The notes: generated from the letters alone by a model not told the origin. Shown: positions 27,911-35,896, numbered from the stretch's first letter. The stretch is 64,000 bases of DNA from DASSKA01 sp963839365 (GCA_963839365.1 CAWIUT010000001.1:620001-684000), one strand, 5' to 3'. A program made the numbers and translations.

Positions 27911-28750
27911 CTAGCCCGCCAACCGGACCGTCGTGGTCGTGCCCCAGATCGCCATCGACAAGAACAGGTCGATGACGTTGATGGCCACGATGGAGGTGCG
28001 CACGGCCCGACCGACCGCGACGCCGACCCCGGCGGGGCCGCCCTTGGCGTGGTAGCCGTAGTAGCAGTGGATCAAGATCACCACGATCGCGAAGATCACC
28101 ACCTTGCCGAACGACCACATCACGTCGCCCGGTGGCAGGAACTCGTTGAAGTAGTGGTCGTAGGTGCCGGTCGACTGGCCGAAGAACTGGGTCACGGTCA
28201 GCCGGGTGGCGAAGTACGACGAGAGCAGCCCGACGACGTACAGCGGGATGATCGCGATCAGGCCGGCGATGATCCGGGTGGTGACCAGGAATGGCACGGA
28301 GGGGATCGCCATGACCTCCAGGGCATCCACCTCCTCGGAGATGCGCATCGCACCGAGCTGGGCCGTGAACCCGCACCCGACGGTGGCGGCGAGCGCGATG
28401 CCGGCGACCAACGGGGAGATCTCCCGGGTGTTGAAGTACGCGGAGATGAACCCGGCGAACGCGGAGGTGCCGAGCTGGTTCAGCGCGGTGTACCCCTGCA
28501 GCCCGACCTCGGTGCCGGTGAAGAACGCCATCGCGGTGATCACCCCGACGGTGCCGCCGATCACCGCAAGCGCGCCCGACCCGAGGGTCACCTCGGCGAG
28601 CAACCGGGCGACCTCGCGCTTGTAGCGCACCACGCTGCGCGGGGCCCAGGCGAGGGCGCGGATGAAGAAGGCCAGCTCCGCCCCGAGGGTGTCGAGCGCG
28701 CTCAACGGCCTCTGGTAGAGGGAACGGAGCGCGGGACCGGCGTTTGCCAT
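27911..28750 (-). CDS. MlaE/YrbE-type ABC transporter permease (YrbEB position)
   Basis: A 279-residue MlaE-family permease with about five to six membrane helices. The family signature lies in the middle: GCGFTAQLGAMRISEEVDALEVMAIPSV, where the conserved Glu-rich cytoplasmic coupling helix contacts the ATPase. Pairs with the upstream permease to make the inner-membrane core of the Mce lipid importer. ATG at 28750, 3 bases after the first permease gene; MceA copy 1 begins 5 bases after its stop. Confidence 0.92.
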   Translation of the reverse strand: MANAGPALRSLYQRPLSALDTLGAELAFFIRALAWAPRSVVRYKREVARLLAEVTLGSGALAVIGGTVGVITAMAFFTGTEVGLQGYTALNQLGTSAFAGFISAYFNTREISPLVAGIALAATVGCGFTAQLGAMRISEEVDALEVMAIPSVPFLVTTRIIAGLIAIIPLYVVGLLSSYFATRLTVTQFFGQSTGTYDHYFNEFLPPGDVMWSFGKVVIFAIVVILIHCYYGYHAKGGPAGVGVAVGRAVRTSIVAINVIDLFLSMAIWGTTTTVRLAG

Positions 28751-28753
28751 GGG

Positions 28754-29545
28754 TCAGCCTGCCTTCGGGGGGACGAGCTGGAAGTAGATCGCGCTCATCA
28801 CGAAGTTGACGACGAACAGCAGCATGAACGTGATGACCACCGACTCGTTGACGGCATCGCCGACACCCTTGGGACCGCCGCCGGCGTTCATCCCCTTGTA
28901 CGACGCGACGATGGCGGCGATGAGCCCGAACACGAGCGCCTTGGCCATGCCCTGCCAGAGGTCGGGGAGCTGGGCGAGCGCGGTGAAGCTGGCCAGGTAG
29001 GCGCCGGGGGTGCCGTCTTGCAGCACCACGTTGAAGAAGTAGCCGCCGGCCACGCCGACCACGCTGACCAGGCCGTTGAGGAAGACCGACACCAGCATGG
29101 CGGCGAGCACCCGCGGGACCACGAGACGCTGGATGGGGTCGATCCCCAGCACCATCATCGCGTCGAGCTCCTCGCGGATCTTGCGGGCGCCGAGGTCGGC
29201 GGCGATCGCCGAACCGCCCGCACCGGCGATCAGCAGTGCCGTGGCGATCGGGCCGGCCTCCCGGACCACCGCCAGCACGGATGCCGAGCCGGTGAACGAC
29301 TGGGCACCGAACTGTTTGATCAACCCGCCCACCTGCAGCGCGATCACTGCGCCGAAGGGGATGGCCACCAGCGCGGTCGGGACGATCGTGACCGACGCGA
29401 TGAACCAGGCCTGCTGCAGGAACTCCCGCAGCTGGAACGGGCGCCGGAACAGCCCACGGCCCACGTCCAACCCGAACGCGAACAGCTTCCCCGCCGTGCC
29501 GATCGGGGCGAGGAACCTCTCCGCTGCAGCCGACGACATGCTCAT
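28754..29545 (-). CDS. MlaE/YrbE-type ABC transporter permease (YrbEA position)
   Basis: A 263-residue MlaE-family permease. The signature AIAADLGARKIREELDAMMVLGIDPIQRLVVPR is clear (residues about 125-157), with hydrophobic helices around it. ATG at 29545 overlaps the ATPase stop by 4 bases; a second ATG two codons on is possible. Together with the YrbEB-type protein it forms the heterodimeric permease of the Mce transporter. Confidence 0.92.
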   Translation of the reverse strand: MSMSSAAAERFLAPIGTAGKLFAFGLDVGRGLFRRPFQLREFLQQAWFIASVTIVPTALVAIPFGAVIALQVGGLIKQFGAQSFTGSASVLAVVREAGPIATALLIAGAGGSAIAADLGARKIREELDAMMVLGIDPIQRLVVPRVLAAMLVSVFLNGLVSVVGVAGGYFFNVVLQDGTPGAYLASFTALAQLPDLWQGMAKALVFGLIAAIVASYKGMNAGGGPKGVGDAVNESVVITFMLLFVVNFVMSAIYFQLVPPKAG

Positions 29546-30495
29546 GCCCCCGTCGCCATGGACATGTTCATCTCGAACGACCCTTCCGGCGGGACCACGC
29601 CGTTCTCCCGGCACCACTGGCCCGGGGCCTGGGCGGCCCGGCGCGGCAGCCCGTTGGACGGTTGCAGCTGCAACGGGATCGGAGGCAGCGGCGGCAGCTC
29701 CTGCCCGGCCTCGGCGGCAAGCTCGTCGGCGTCCTTCTCCTCCGACATGCCGATCGGGCCGACCCGCTGGGCGTTGAGGAACTGCCGCACGACCGGCTCC
29801 TCCGATGACAGCAGCATCTCCCGGGGCCCGAACATCGCCAGGTGCTTGTGATAGAGCAGACCGATGTTGTCCGGCACGGTCCGGGCGGTGTTGATGTCGT
29901 GGGTGACGATCAGGAACGTCGCGTCGATCTGCGCGTTCAGGTCCACGATGAGCTGGTTGAGGAACGCCGTGCGCACCGGGTCCAGCCCGGAGTCCGGCTC
30001 GTCGAAGAGCACGATCTCGGGGTCGAGCACCAAAGCACGCGCCAGTCCGGCGCGCTTGCGCATCCCACCGGAGATCTCACCGGGGAGCTTCGTCTCCGCG
30101 CCGAGCAGCCCGACCAGCTCGAGCTTCTCCATCGCGATGTCGCGGACCTCGGACTCGGACTTCTTGGTGTGCTCCCGCAGCGGGAAGGCGACGTTGTCGT
30201 AGATCGTCATCGAGCCGAACATGGCGCCGTCCTGGAACAGCACCCCGAACAGCTTGCGGATCTCGTAGAGCTCCTTCTCGGGGCAGCTGGCGATGTCGGT
30301 GCCCTCGATGAGGATGCTGCCGCGGTCGGGCTTGAGCAGGCCGATGAGCGCCTTGAGGAAGACGGACTTGCCGGTGCCGGAAGGACCCAGCATCACACAG
30401 ATCTCGCCGGCCGGGATGGTGAGCGACACGTCCCCCCAGATCAGCTGCTTGCCGAAGGACTTGGTGAGACCCTCGACCTTGATCTCGACGCCCAC
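29542..30495 (-). CDS. ABC transporter ATPase for Mce lipid import (MceG/Mkl, MlaF-like)
   Basis: A 317-residue ATPase. Walker A is GPSGTGKS near residue 36; the signature LPGEISGGMRKRAGLARAL and Walker B ILFDEPDSGLDP-like (here IVLFDEPDSGLDP) are intact, and the switch histidine is in VTHD. The C-terminal about 70 residues are an acidic/proline extension as in Mkl. In M. tuberculosis the single shared ATPase gene mkl also lies between rplL and rpoB but far from the mce operons; here it is the first gene of a complete mce operon. GTG start with GGGAGAG upstream. Confidence 0.92.
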   Translation of the reverse strand: MGVEIKVEGLTKSFGKQLIWGDVSLTIPAGEICVMLGPSGTGKSVFLKALIGLLKPDRGSILIEGTDIASCPEKELYEIRKLFGVLFQDGAMFGSMTIYDNVAFPLREHTKKSESEVRDIAMEKLELVGLLGAETKLPGEISGGMRKRAGLARALVLDPEIVLFDEPDSGLDPVRTAFLNQLIVDLNAQIDATFLIVTHDINTARTVPDNIGLLYHKHLAMFGPREMLLSSEEPVVRQFLNAQRVGPIGMSEEKDADELAAEAGQELPPLPPIPLQLQPSNGLPRRAAQAPGQWCRENGVVPPEGSFEMNMSMATGA

Positions 30496-30577
30496 AAGCG
30501 CTCTCCCTCTCGTCGTCCCTCGCGACCCGTCTGGCTGAGGTCGGTCAGCCGGACACCCCCGGCGCATCCGCTGTCGC

Positions 30578-30591
30578 CTCGTACCAACGAG
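30578..30591. promoter_or_regulatory. inverted repeat upstream of the mce operon, candidate operator
   Basis: CTCGT-N4-ACGAG is a perfect inverted repeat just downstream of the predicted mce promoter. TetR- or GntR-type regulators commonly control mce operons from such short palindromes. No regulator gene is adjacent, so this is a positional inference. Confidence 0.35.
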
Positions 30592-30603
30592 TAAGCGCGC
30601 CGG

Positions 30604-30631
30604 AGGTTATGCCCCGTTGTGAGGCAGTCGA
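30604..30631 (-). promoter_or_regulatory. candidate promoter of the mce operon
   Basis: On the minus strand TCGACT (30631-30626), a 16-base spacer and TAACCT (30609-30604), which would start RNA near 30597, about 100 bases before the ATPase start. The -35 is one mismatch from TTGACT and the -10 equals that of the str promoter. Confidence 0.4.
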
Positions 30632-30670
30632 CACCACCCGGGCATCTTCCACCAGTCCGGCGGAAACGCA

Positions 30671-30713
30671 AAGAGCGGACATGAACAGGGCGAACAAGAA
30701 CAGGGCGGACATG
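30671..30713. repeat. short tandem repeat between rplL terminator and mce promoter
   Basis: Two 15-base units (30684-30698 AACAGGGCGAACAAG and 30699-30713 AACAGGGCGGACATG) preceded by a 13-base partial unit at 30671-30683. It is too short for a gene and could be a binding array or a slippage remnant. Confidence 0.6.
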
Positions 30714-30714
30714 A

Positions 30715-30750
30715 GACGGCGGCCTGCCCCGGGTGGGGCAGGCCGCCGTC
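30715..30750. terminator. rplJL terminator hairpin
   Basis: Perfect 16-bp stem (arms 30715-30730 and 30735-30750) with a 4-base loop, 37 bases after the rplL stop. This is the strongest hairpin in the window and separates ribosomal from mce transcription. The rest of 30496-30787 holds the tandem repeat, the promoter and the inverted repeat. Confidence 0.88.
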
Positions 30751-30787
30751 GTTCCGCCTCAGGGCGGAGAGCCAGAGGCTCAGCAGG

Positions 30788-31180
30788 TCACTTGACCGAC
30801 ACGGTGGCGCCGGCGGCCTCGAGGGTCTCCTTCGCCTTGTCCGCGGCCTCCTTGTTGACCTTCTCCAGGATCGGCTTCGGGGCCGCCTCGACGAGGTCCT
30901 TGGCCTCCTTCAGACCGAGGCTGGTCAGGCCGCGGACCTCCTTGATGACGTTGATCTTCTTGTCACCGGCGGCCTCGAGGACCACGTCGAACTCGTCCTG
31001 CTCGGCGGCGGCCTCGGCGGCCTCGCCGCCGGCGGCGCCCGCGGGGGCGGCGGCCATGGCCACGGGGGCGGCCGCGGTGACGTCGAAGGTGTCTTCGAAC
31101 TGCTTCACGAAGTCGCTCAGCTCGAGGAGGGTCATCTCCTTGAAAGCGTCGAGCAGCTCGTCGGTGGTGAGCTTCGCCAT
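30788..31180 (-). CDS. rplL: 50S ribosomal protein L7/L12
   Basis: Stalk protein of 130 residues that recruits translation GTPases. N-terminal dimer segment (LTTDELLDAFKEMTLLELSDFVKQFE), Ala/Gly hinge (about 40-58) and the C-terminal domain (EFDVVLEAAGDKKINVIKEV, LTSLGLKEAKDLVE, ending ATVSVK) are all standard. ATG 31180 chosen because it begins the conserved MAKLTTDEL and has AAGGA upstream. It lies 74 bases after rplJ and ends at a strong hairpin. Confidence 0.97.
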   Translation of the reverse strand: MAKLTTDELLDAFKEMTLLELSDFVKQFEDTFDVTAAAPVAMAAAPAGAAGGEAAEAAAEQDEFDVVLEAAGDKKINVIKEVRGLTSLGLKEAKDLVEAAPKPILEKVNKEAADKAKETLEAAGATVSVK

Positions 31181-31254
31181 GGTGGCGGTTCCTTCCGGGT
31201 TGCGGACCCGCACGAGCGCGAGTCAGGGTGTGGGTTGGTCGGTCTGAGCCGGTC

Positions 31255-31803
31255 TCAGGCTGGGGTCTCGCCCCGGAGGACCGACGGGTCCTCCTCGGCC
31301 TTGGTCTGCAGGGCTCCGGCGAGCCGGGCCGCCTTCGCCAGCGGCTCGTTGAACAAGGACGCGGCCTCGCTCAGCGACGCCAGCATGGCCCCCGCGAGCT
31401 TGGCGAGGAGCACCTCGCGCGACTCGAGGTCGGCCAGCTTGGCGATCTCCGCCGCCTCGATGGCCCGTCCGTCGAGGTAGCCCCCCTTGATCACGAGGGC
31501 CGGGTTCGCCTTGGCGAAGTCACGCAGCCCCTTGGCCGCCTCCACCACGTCGCCGTTGATGAACGCGATGGCGGTGGGGCCGTTGAGCAGGTCGTCGAAG
31601 CCCTCGACGCCCGCCTCGTCGGCGGCAAGCTTGGTCAGCGTGTTCTTGACCACGGCATACTGGGCGTTCTCCCCGAGAGCACGCCGCAGGTCCTGCAGCT
31701 GCTTGACGGTGAGACCGCGGTACTCGGTCAGCACAGCGCCTGCGGAGTCCTCGAACGACTTCGCGAGCTCCGCGACGGCTGCCGCCTTGTCCGGGCGCGC
31801 CAT
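31255..31803 (-). CDS. rplJ: 50S ribosomal protein L10
   Basis: Stalk base protein of 182 residues that binds 23S rRNA and anchors L12 dimers. Starts MARPDKAAAVAEL, with the conserved LTEYRGLTVKQLQDLRRALG and VKNTLTKLAADE blocks; the C-terminal helix carrying L12 sites follows. ATG 31803 has GGAAGGAG 6 bases upstream. Preceded by a leader of about 220 bases that probably carries the L10-L12 autoregulatory structure. Confidence 0.97.
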   Translation of the reverse strand: MARPDKAAAVAELAKSFEDSAGAVLTEYRGLTVKQLQDLRRALGENAQYAVVKNTLTKLAADEAGVEGFDDLLNGPTAIAFINGDVVEAAKGLRDFAKANPALVIKGGYLDGRAIEAAEIAKLADLESREVLLAKLAGAMLASLSEAASLFNEPLAKAARLAGALQTKAEEDPSVLRGETPA

Positions 31804-31819
31804 GGGTCTCCTTCCGCGT

Positions 31820-32027
31820 GCGTTGCACGTGTTCGAAAGACCGCCTGCTGCGACCCGGCCCCCGACATCAACAACGCCCCGGCGCAGGGCACGGGGCATC
31901 GGGACCGACGTATGTCGGCGAGCTCGTCACCTGCGCAGGTCGCTCCGTCCGGAGCCTTCGATCGGCTGCTGTGGCTCGTTCGGTGAGCAAGCACAACAGG
32001 CCGACAACCGGCGGTCTCTGGTTTCGG
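31820..32027 (-). ncRNA. putative L10 leader (autoregulatory mRNA element of rplJL)
   Basis: The 5' region between the predicted transcript start (about 32027) and rplJ is long and rich in potential stems, such as the self-complementary ACCTGCGCAGGT at 31929-31940. Actinobacterial rplJ leaders bind the L10-L12 complex to repress translation. I recognise AGAGACCGCCGG and the CCTGCGCAGGTGAC segment as resembling such leaders, but the fold was not computed. It is the only feature in the gene-free stretch 31804-32033. Confidence 0.5.
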
Positions 32028-32033
32028 TCGGTT

Positions 32034-32062
32034 ACTTTACGGCAGCCCGGGGGCCGCTCCAA
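32034..32062 (-). promoter_or_regulatory. rplJ promoter
   Basis: On the minus strand TTGGAG (32062-32057), a 17-base spacer and TAAAGT (32039-32034). It predicts a start near 32027 and a long leader before rplJ. It is divergent from the RecA/DnaB-like gene. Confidence 0.55.
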
Positions 32063-32127
32063 ATCGGGGCCGCCGGGTTTTGCCGGTTTCCGGCACCGCG
32101 GCGCCCGACTGGTGCTGCAATGTTGCC

Positions 32128-33141
32128 GTGAGAGATCCCGTGGAGGCACCGCTGCAGACCCTCGAGGGAGTGCTCGAGCAGACCAACGGCCGGCTCCGCT
32201 CCGGCGCGAACGCCGGCCGGCGGCTGTGGCCCACCGGCTTCGAGCTCGTCGACAAGCACCTCGAGGGCGGCTTCCGGGCCGGCGACCTGGTGCTGCTCGG
32301 CGGCCCCCAGGGCCTGGGCAAGACCACCTGGGCGCTGCAGACCGCGCGCAACGTCGCCCGGTCGGGCCGCACCGCGGTGCTGTTCAGCTTCGAGCACGAC
32401 CCCGCGTCGCTGCTAGTCCGGCTGGTCGCGCTCGAGGCGGGACTGATCGGCGGCGTCGACGCCCCCGGCCTGAACCGCATCCGGGCCGCGTTCGAGGCCG
32501 CCGACGGCCGGGTCGGCTCGCTGGCCGATCGGCTTCAGGACACGGTCGGCGGTGCGCAGGCCGTCACGGAGGTGCAGAGCTACGCCTCCCGCATCATGCT
32601 GCACGCCTCGACCGGGAGCCGGACCACGCTGGACGTGGTCCGCGAGACTGTCCTCGCGGCGGAGCAGCAGACCGGCCAGCCTCCGCTTGTGGTGGTGGAC
32701 TACCTGCAGAAGGTGCGCAGCCTGGACCCCCGCCGTTCGGAGGAGGAGCAGATCGCCCTGGTGGTCGAGGGTCTCAAGGACCTGGCCCTCGAGCACGAGA
32801 TCCCGGTGCTGGCGGTGGCCGCGGCCGACAAGCCGACCGTCGCGGCCGGCAAACGGGTCCGGGTCGGCAACCTGCGTGGTTCCTCGGCGCTGGCCTACGA
32901 GGCCGACACCGTGCTGATGCTCAACAACAAGTACGACGTGGTGGCCCGACACCACCTGGTCTACGACCTCGCCAACGCCGACCGGTTCCGGCGCTGGGCG
33001 GTGCTCTCCATCGAGAAGAACCGCAACGGCCGGGACGGGATCGACCTGGAGTTCCGGAAGCGGTTCGAGAACGGCCTGTTCGCCCCCGACGGCCAGCAGG
33101 TCACCGAGCAGCTGGTCGACGAGCGGGTCTTCGTGGAGTAG
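32128..33141 (+). CDS. RecA/DnaB-like (SF4) ATPase domain protein
   Basis: A 337-residue protein that is essentially one RecA-fold ATPase core. Walker A GGPQGLGKTTWA lies at about 58-69, Walker B LVVVDYLQKV in the middle and the KNRNGRDGIDLEF motif near the end, as in the C-terminal domain of DnaB helicases. There is no DnaB N-terminal domain and no KaiC duplication. The GTG at 32128 has no clear Shine-Dalgarno site and could be leaderless; GTG 32140 is an alternative. It is a plus-strand gene lying between two minus-strand ribosomal operons and ends at a shared hairpin with rplA. Role unknown; DNA remodelling or repair is a guess. Confidence 0.8.
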   Translation: MRDPVEAPLQTLEGVLEQTNGRLRSGANAGRRLWPTGFELVDKHLEGGFRAGDLVLLGGPQGLGKTTWALQTARNVARSGRTAVLFSFEHDPASLLVRLVALEAGLIGGVDAPGLNRIRAAFEAADGRVGSLADRLQDTVGGAQAVTEVQSYASRIMLHASTGSRTTLDVVRETVLAAEQQTGQPPLVVVDYLQKVRSLDPRRSEEEQIALVVEGLKDLALEHEIPVLAVAAADKPTVAAGKRVRVGNLRGSSALAYEADTVLMLNNKYDVVARHHLVYDLANADRFRRWAVLSIEKNRNGRDGIDLEFRKRFENGLFAPDGQQVTEQLVDERVFVE

Positions 33142-33186
33142 CAGCAGGCTCCCCGTCTCCGTGGGGGAGACCGAGGGAGCCTGCTG
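33142..33186. terminator. bidirectional terminator between ATPase gene and rplA
   Basis: A 12-bp outer stem (CAGCAGGCTCCC at 33142-33153 with 33175-33186) and an inner 6-bp stem (33155-33160 with 33166-33171) around a 5-base loop. It lies between convergent stops at 33141 and 33204. Confidence 0.85.
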
Positions 33187-33203
33187 GACGGACGTCGCCG
33201 GGG

Positions 33204-33917
33204 TCAGGCCTCCTCGTCGGCCGCGATGTTGCGGGTCCGGTTCGGGTCGACCTGGATTCCGGGGCCCATGGTGGTGGAGACGGTCACCTTCTTGAGGTAG
33301 CGGCCCTTCGAGCTCGACGGCTTGAGCCGCAGCACCTCCTCCAGAGCGGCCGCGTAGTTCTCCGCGAGCTGCGTCTCGGAGAACGAGGCCTTGCCGATGA
33401 TGAAGTGCAGGTTGGCGTGCCGGTCCACCCGGAACTCGATCTTGCCGCCCTTGATGTCGGAGACGGCCTTGGCCACGTCAGGCGTGACGGTGCCGGTCTT
33501 CGGGTTCGGCATCAGGCCGCGCGGACCGAGCACCCGGCCGAGCCGGCCGACCTTGCCCATCATGTCCGGGGTGGCCACCACGGCGTCGAAGTCGAGCCAG
33601 CCACCGTTGACCTTCTCGATCAGCTCGTCACCGCCGACATGGTCCGCGCCCGCCTCACGCGCGGCCTCGGCCTTGTCGGCACTGGCGAAGACCAGGACCC
33701 TGGCGGTCTTGCCGGTGCCGTGCGGGAGGTTGACGGTGCCGCGGACCATCTGGTCGGCCTTGCGGGGGTCGACACCGAGCCGCATCGCCACGTCGAGCGT
33801 CTCGTCGAACTTCTTGCGGCTGCTGGACTTGGCGATCTTGATGGCCTGGAGCGGGGAGTAGAGCTCGTCGACGTCGTACGCCGCCGTCGCCGCTCGGTAT
33901 GTCTTGCTGCGCTGCAT
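33204..33917 (-). CDS. rplA: 50S ribosomal protein L1
   Basis: Stalk protein binding 23S rRNA near the E site, 237 residues. Contains YSPLQAIKIAKSSSRKKFDETLDVAMRLG, VNLPHGTGKTARVLVFA, LGPRGLMPNPKTGTVT and the C-terminal TVSTTMGPGIQVD. The protein is complete and normal in length. It follows rplK after 89 bases, a spot where L1 autoregulates in many bacteria by binding the mRNA near rplK. Ends 18 bases before the bidirectional hairpin. Confidence 0.98.
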   Translation of the reverse strand: MQRSKTYRAATAAYDVDELYSPLQAIKIAKSSSRKKFDETLDVAMRLGVDPRKADQMVRGTVNLPHGTGKTARVLVFASADKAEAAREAGADHVGGDELIEKVNGGWLDFDAVVATPDMMGKVGRLGRVLGPRGLMPNPKTGTVTPDVAKAVSDIKGGKIEFRVDRHANLHFIIGKASFSETQLAENYAAALEEVLRLKPSSSKGRYLKKVTVSTTMGPGIQVDPNRTRNIAADEEA

Positions 33918-34006
33918 GTCTGGTTCCTTCCATCCGCCCGGGGGCGGAGCCAGATGTGGTCGTCGGGCGCGTCAGCGACCCTGCCACGTGGTGGTTCGGT
34001 TGGTGC

Positions 34007-34438
34007 TCAGTCGGTGTTGACGCCCATCGAGCGCGCGGTGCCCTCGACGATCTTCATGGCCTGTTCGACGGTGTTCGCGTTCAGGTCCGGCATCTTGGTC
34101 GTGGCGATCTCGCGCACCTGGTCCTTGGTCAGCTTGCCGACCTTCTCCTTGTGCGGGACGCTCGAGCCCTTCTGCAGGCCCGCGGCCTTCTTGATCAGCT
34201 CTGCCGCCGGGGGCGTCTTGGTGACGAAGGTGAACGAGCGGTCCTCGTAGATGGTGATCTCTACGGGAATCACGTTCCCCCGCATCGCCTCGGTCTGGGC
34301 GTTGTAGGCCTTGCAGAACTCCATGATGTTGACGCCGTGGGGACCGAGGGCGGTACCCACGGGCGGTGCTGGAGTCGCCGCCCCGGCCTGCAGCTGCACC
34401 TTGACGAGCGCTGCGATCTTCTTCTTCTTGGGAGGCAT
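34007..34438 (-). CDS. rplK: 50S ribosomal protein L11
   Basis: GTPase-centre protein of 143 residues. The N-terminal domain has VKVQLQAGAATPAPPVGTALG with the conserved prolines near the thiostrepton site, and the C-terminal domain ends IVEGTARSMGVNTD. Standard length and motifs. The ATG follows within 57 bases of the nusG stop, so nusG-rplK-rplA may be partly co-transcribed. Confidence 0.98.
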   Translation of the reverse strand: MPPKKKKIAALVKVQLQAGAATPAPPVGTALGPHGVNIMEFCKAYNAQTEAMRGNVIPVEITIYEDRSFTFVTKTPPAAELIKKAAGLQKGSSVPHKEKVGKLTKDQVREIATTKMPDLNANTVEQAMKIVEGTARSMGVNTD

Positions 34439-34495
34439 GGGAATTGGGTCCTTTGTTCTGCTGTGCTGTCTTCTTGTGCGTGCGCTGGGCTCTGC

Positions 34496-35356
34496 TCAGA
34501 CGCGTTCGATCTGGCTGAAGCTCAGCTCGACCGGGGTCTCCCGGCCGAAGATCTCGACGAGGGCCTTGACCCTCTGCGACTCCGCGTTGATCTCGGTGAT
34601 GGTCGCGTGCAGCGTGGCGAACGGACCGTCGATGACCATCACGGAGTCGTTGACGTTGAAGTCGGCGACCTCCACCTTCTTCTTGGCCGGTCCGGCGGCG
34701 GCGCCGCGCTCGGGGGCGGCGGCCTCCACCTCGGTCACCACGGACGGCGCGAGCATGTTCTCCACCTCCGCCAGGCTCAACGGCACCGGCTGGTGGCTGT
34801 GCCCGACGAAACCGGTCACGGAAGGGGTGTGACGCACGGCGGACCAGGACTCGTCGGTGAGGTCCATGCGCACCAGGACGTAGCCGGGGAGCACGGTGCG
34901 CTGGACCAGCTTGCGCTGGCCGTTCTTGATCTCCGCCACCTCCTCGGTGGGCACCACGACCTCGTGGATGTAGTCCTCCATGTTCAGCGAGGAGATCCGG
35001 TTCTCGAGGTTCGCCTTGACCCGGTTCTCCATGCCGGAGTAGGTGTGCACCACGAACCAGTCACCCGGCTTCTCCAGCAAGCTGCGGCGGAACTCCTCGA
35101 GCGGGTCCTCCTGCGCTTCCTCGGCCTCGACCGGCTCGGCGGCCTCTTCCGGAGCGGCCTCGCCGGTCTCCTCGGCGGCCTCTTCCGGGGCGGCCTCTTC
35201 CGGGGCGAGCTCGGCGGTCTCCGCGGCGGTCTCCGCGGGGGCCGGGTCGACGGTCGCGGTCTCGGACTCGGTGGTCGCCTCCGGCTCCGGCTGGTCCGCC
35301 GGAGCGGAGGTCTCCTCCGGCGCCCCTACGGGCTGTTCGTCGTACGGCTGCGACAC
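34496..35356 (-). CDS. nusG: transcription termination/antitermination protein NusG
   Basis: Elongation factor that binds RNA polymerase and links it to Rho or ribosomes. At 286 residues it is much longer than E. coli NusG (181) because of an acidic Glu/Ala/Pro-rich N-terminal extension of about 100 residues, which is usual in actinobacteria. The NGN domain begins at WFVVHTYSGMENRVKANLE and includes PGYVLVRMDLTDESW and VTGFVG. The KOW domain is NDSVMVIDGPFATLHATI. Start is GTG. It lies 86 bases after secE. Confidence 0.96.
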   Translation of the reverse strand: MSQPYDEQPVGAPEETSAPADQPEPEATTESETATVDPAPAETAAETAELAPEEAAPEEAAEETGEAAPEEAAEPVEAEEAQEDPLEEFRRSLLEKPGDWFVVHTYSGMENRVKANLENRISSLNMEDYIHEVVVPTEEVAEIKNGQRKLVQRTVLPGYVLVRMDLTDESWSAVRHTPSVTGFVGHSHQPVPLSLAEVENMLAPSVVTEVEAAAPERGAAAGPAKKKVEVADFNVNDSVMVIDGPFATLHATITEINAESQRVKALVEIFGRETPVELSFSQIERV

Positions 35357-35442
35357 GATTGATCAGTCACCTTCACTGTTGGCGCCATCGGGACTTTCCG
35401 CCCCACGATGGCGGCGGTGCGGTTGCCCGGGCCTGCGGCCTG

Positions 35443-35658
35443 CTATCCGAAGATCGCGAAGGCCAGCTTCCCGAAGCCGAGGTCGAGCAACGAGACGATC
35501 GCCATGATCACCACCACGAACGCCAAGATGACCACGAAGTACGTGACCAGCTGCTGCTGGGTGGGCCAGACGACCTTCCGGAGCTCGGCGATGACCTGGC
35601 GGTAGAACGTGGCAGGGCTCGTGCGCGTCTTCGACGGCGTCACGCGACTGTCCGACAT
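35443..35658 (-). CDS. secE: preprotein translocase subunit SecE
   Basis: Short (71-residue) SecE with one amphipathic and one transmembrane helix: FYRQVIAELRKVVWPTQQQL followed by the hydrophobic VTYFVVILAFVVVIMAIVS. Essential partner of SecY in the membrane. ATG 35658 begins MSDSRVTPSK and is 65 bases after the tRNA-Trp gene. A longer open frame that runs through the tRNA is not the protein. Confidence 0.96.
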   Translation of the reverse strand: MSDSRVTPSKTRTSPATFYRQVIAELRKVVWPTQQQLVTYFVVILAFVVVIMAIVSLLDLGFGKLAFAIFG

Positions 35659-35723
35659 CGCACCTTCACCTCTCCACTTCCGCGGGCGCCTCGGCGGCAC
35701 CCGGTCGATCCGAGCTCGTCTCG

Positions 35724-35796
35724 CAGGGCACGAGGGACTTGAACCCCCAACCTTCGGTTTTGGAGACCGATGCTCTGCCAGTTGAGCTAGTGCCCT
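35724..35796 (-). tRNA. tRNA-Trp (CCA)
   Basis: Full cloverleaf: acceptor AGGGCAC/GTGCCCT, D-arm AGCTCAACTGGCAGAGCA, anticodon arm TCGGT-CTCCAAA-ACCGA with anticodon CCA, T-arm GGGGG-TTCAAGT-CCCTC, discriminator G. The CCA end is not encoded. Sits just upstream of secE-nusG, as in many actinobacteria. Confidence 0.97.
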
Positions 35797-35896
35797 CCGG
35801 TGGTCCGTGACCGCCCGGCCCGCGCTCGCATCCTCGGAGTAGGCCCCGGAGGCGGGTGCGGGCATGACAGTCAAGGGTGAGAACCACCAAGATGAC

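Noticed and set aside
32121..32130. Strong ribosome binding site for the RecA/DnaB-like gene
   Set aside because: None seen before GTG 32128 or 32140; a leaderless start is possible but the -10 (TGCAAT) is too weak to list as a promoter.
35659..35874. N-terminal extension of SecE through the tRNA gene
   Set aside because: It would translate the tRNA-Trp sequence; SecE homology starts at 35658.
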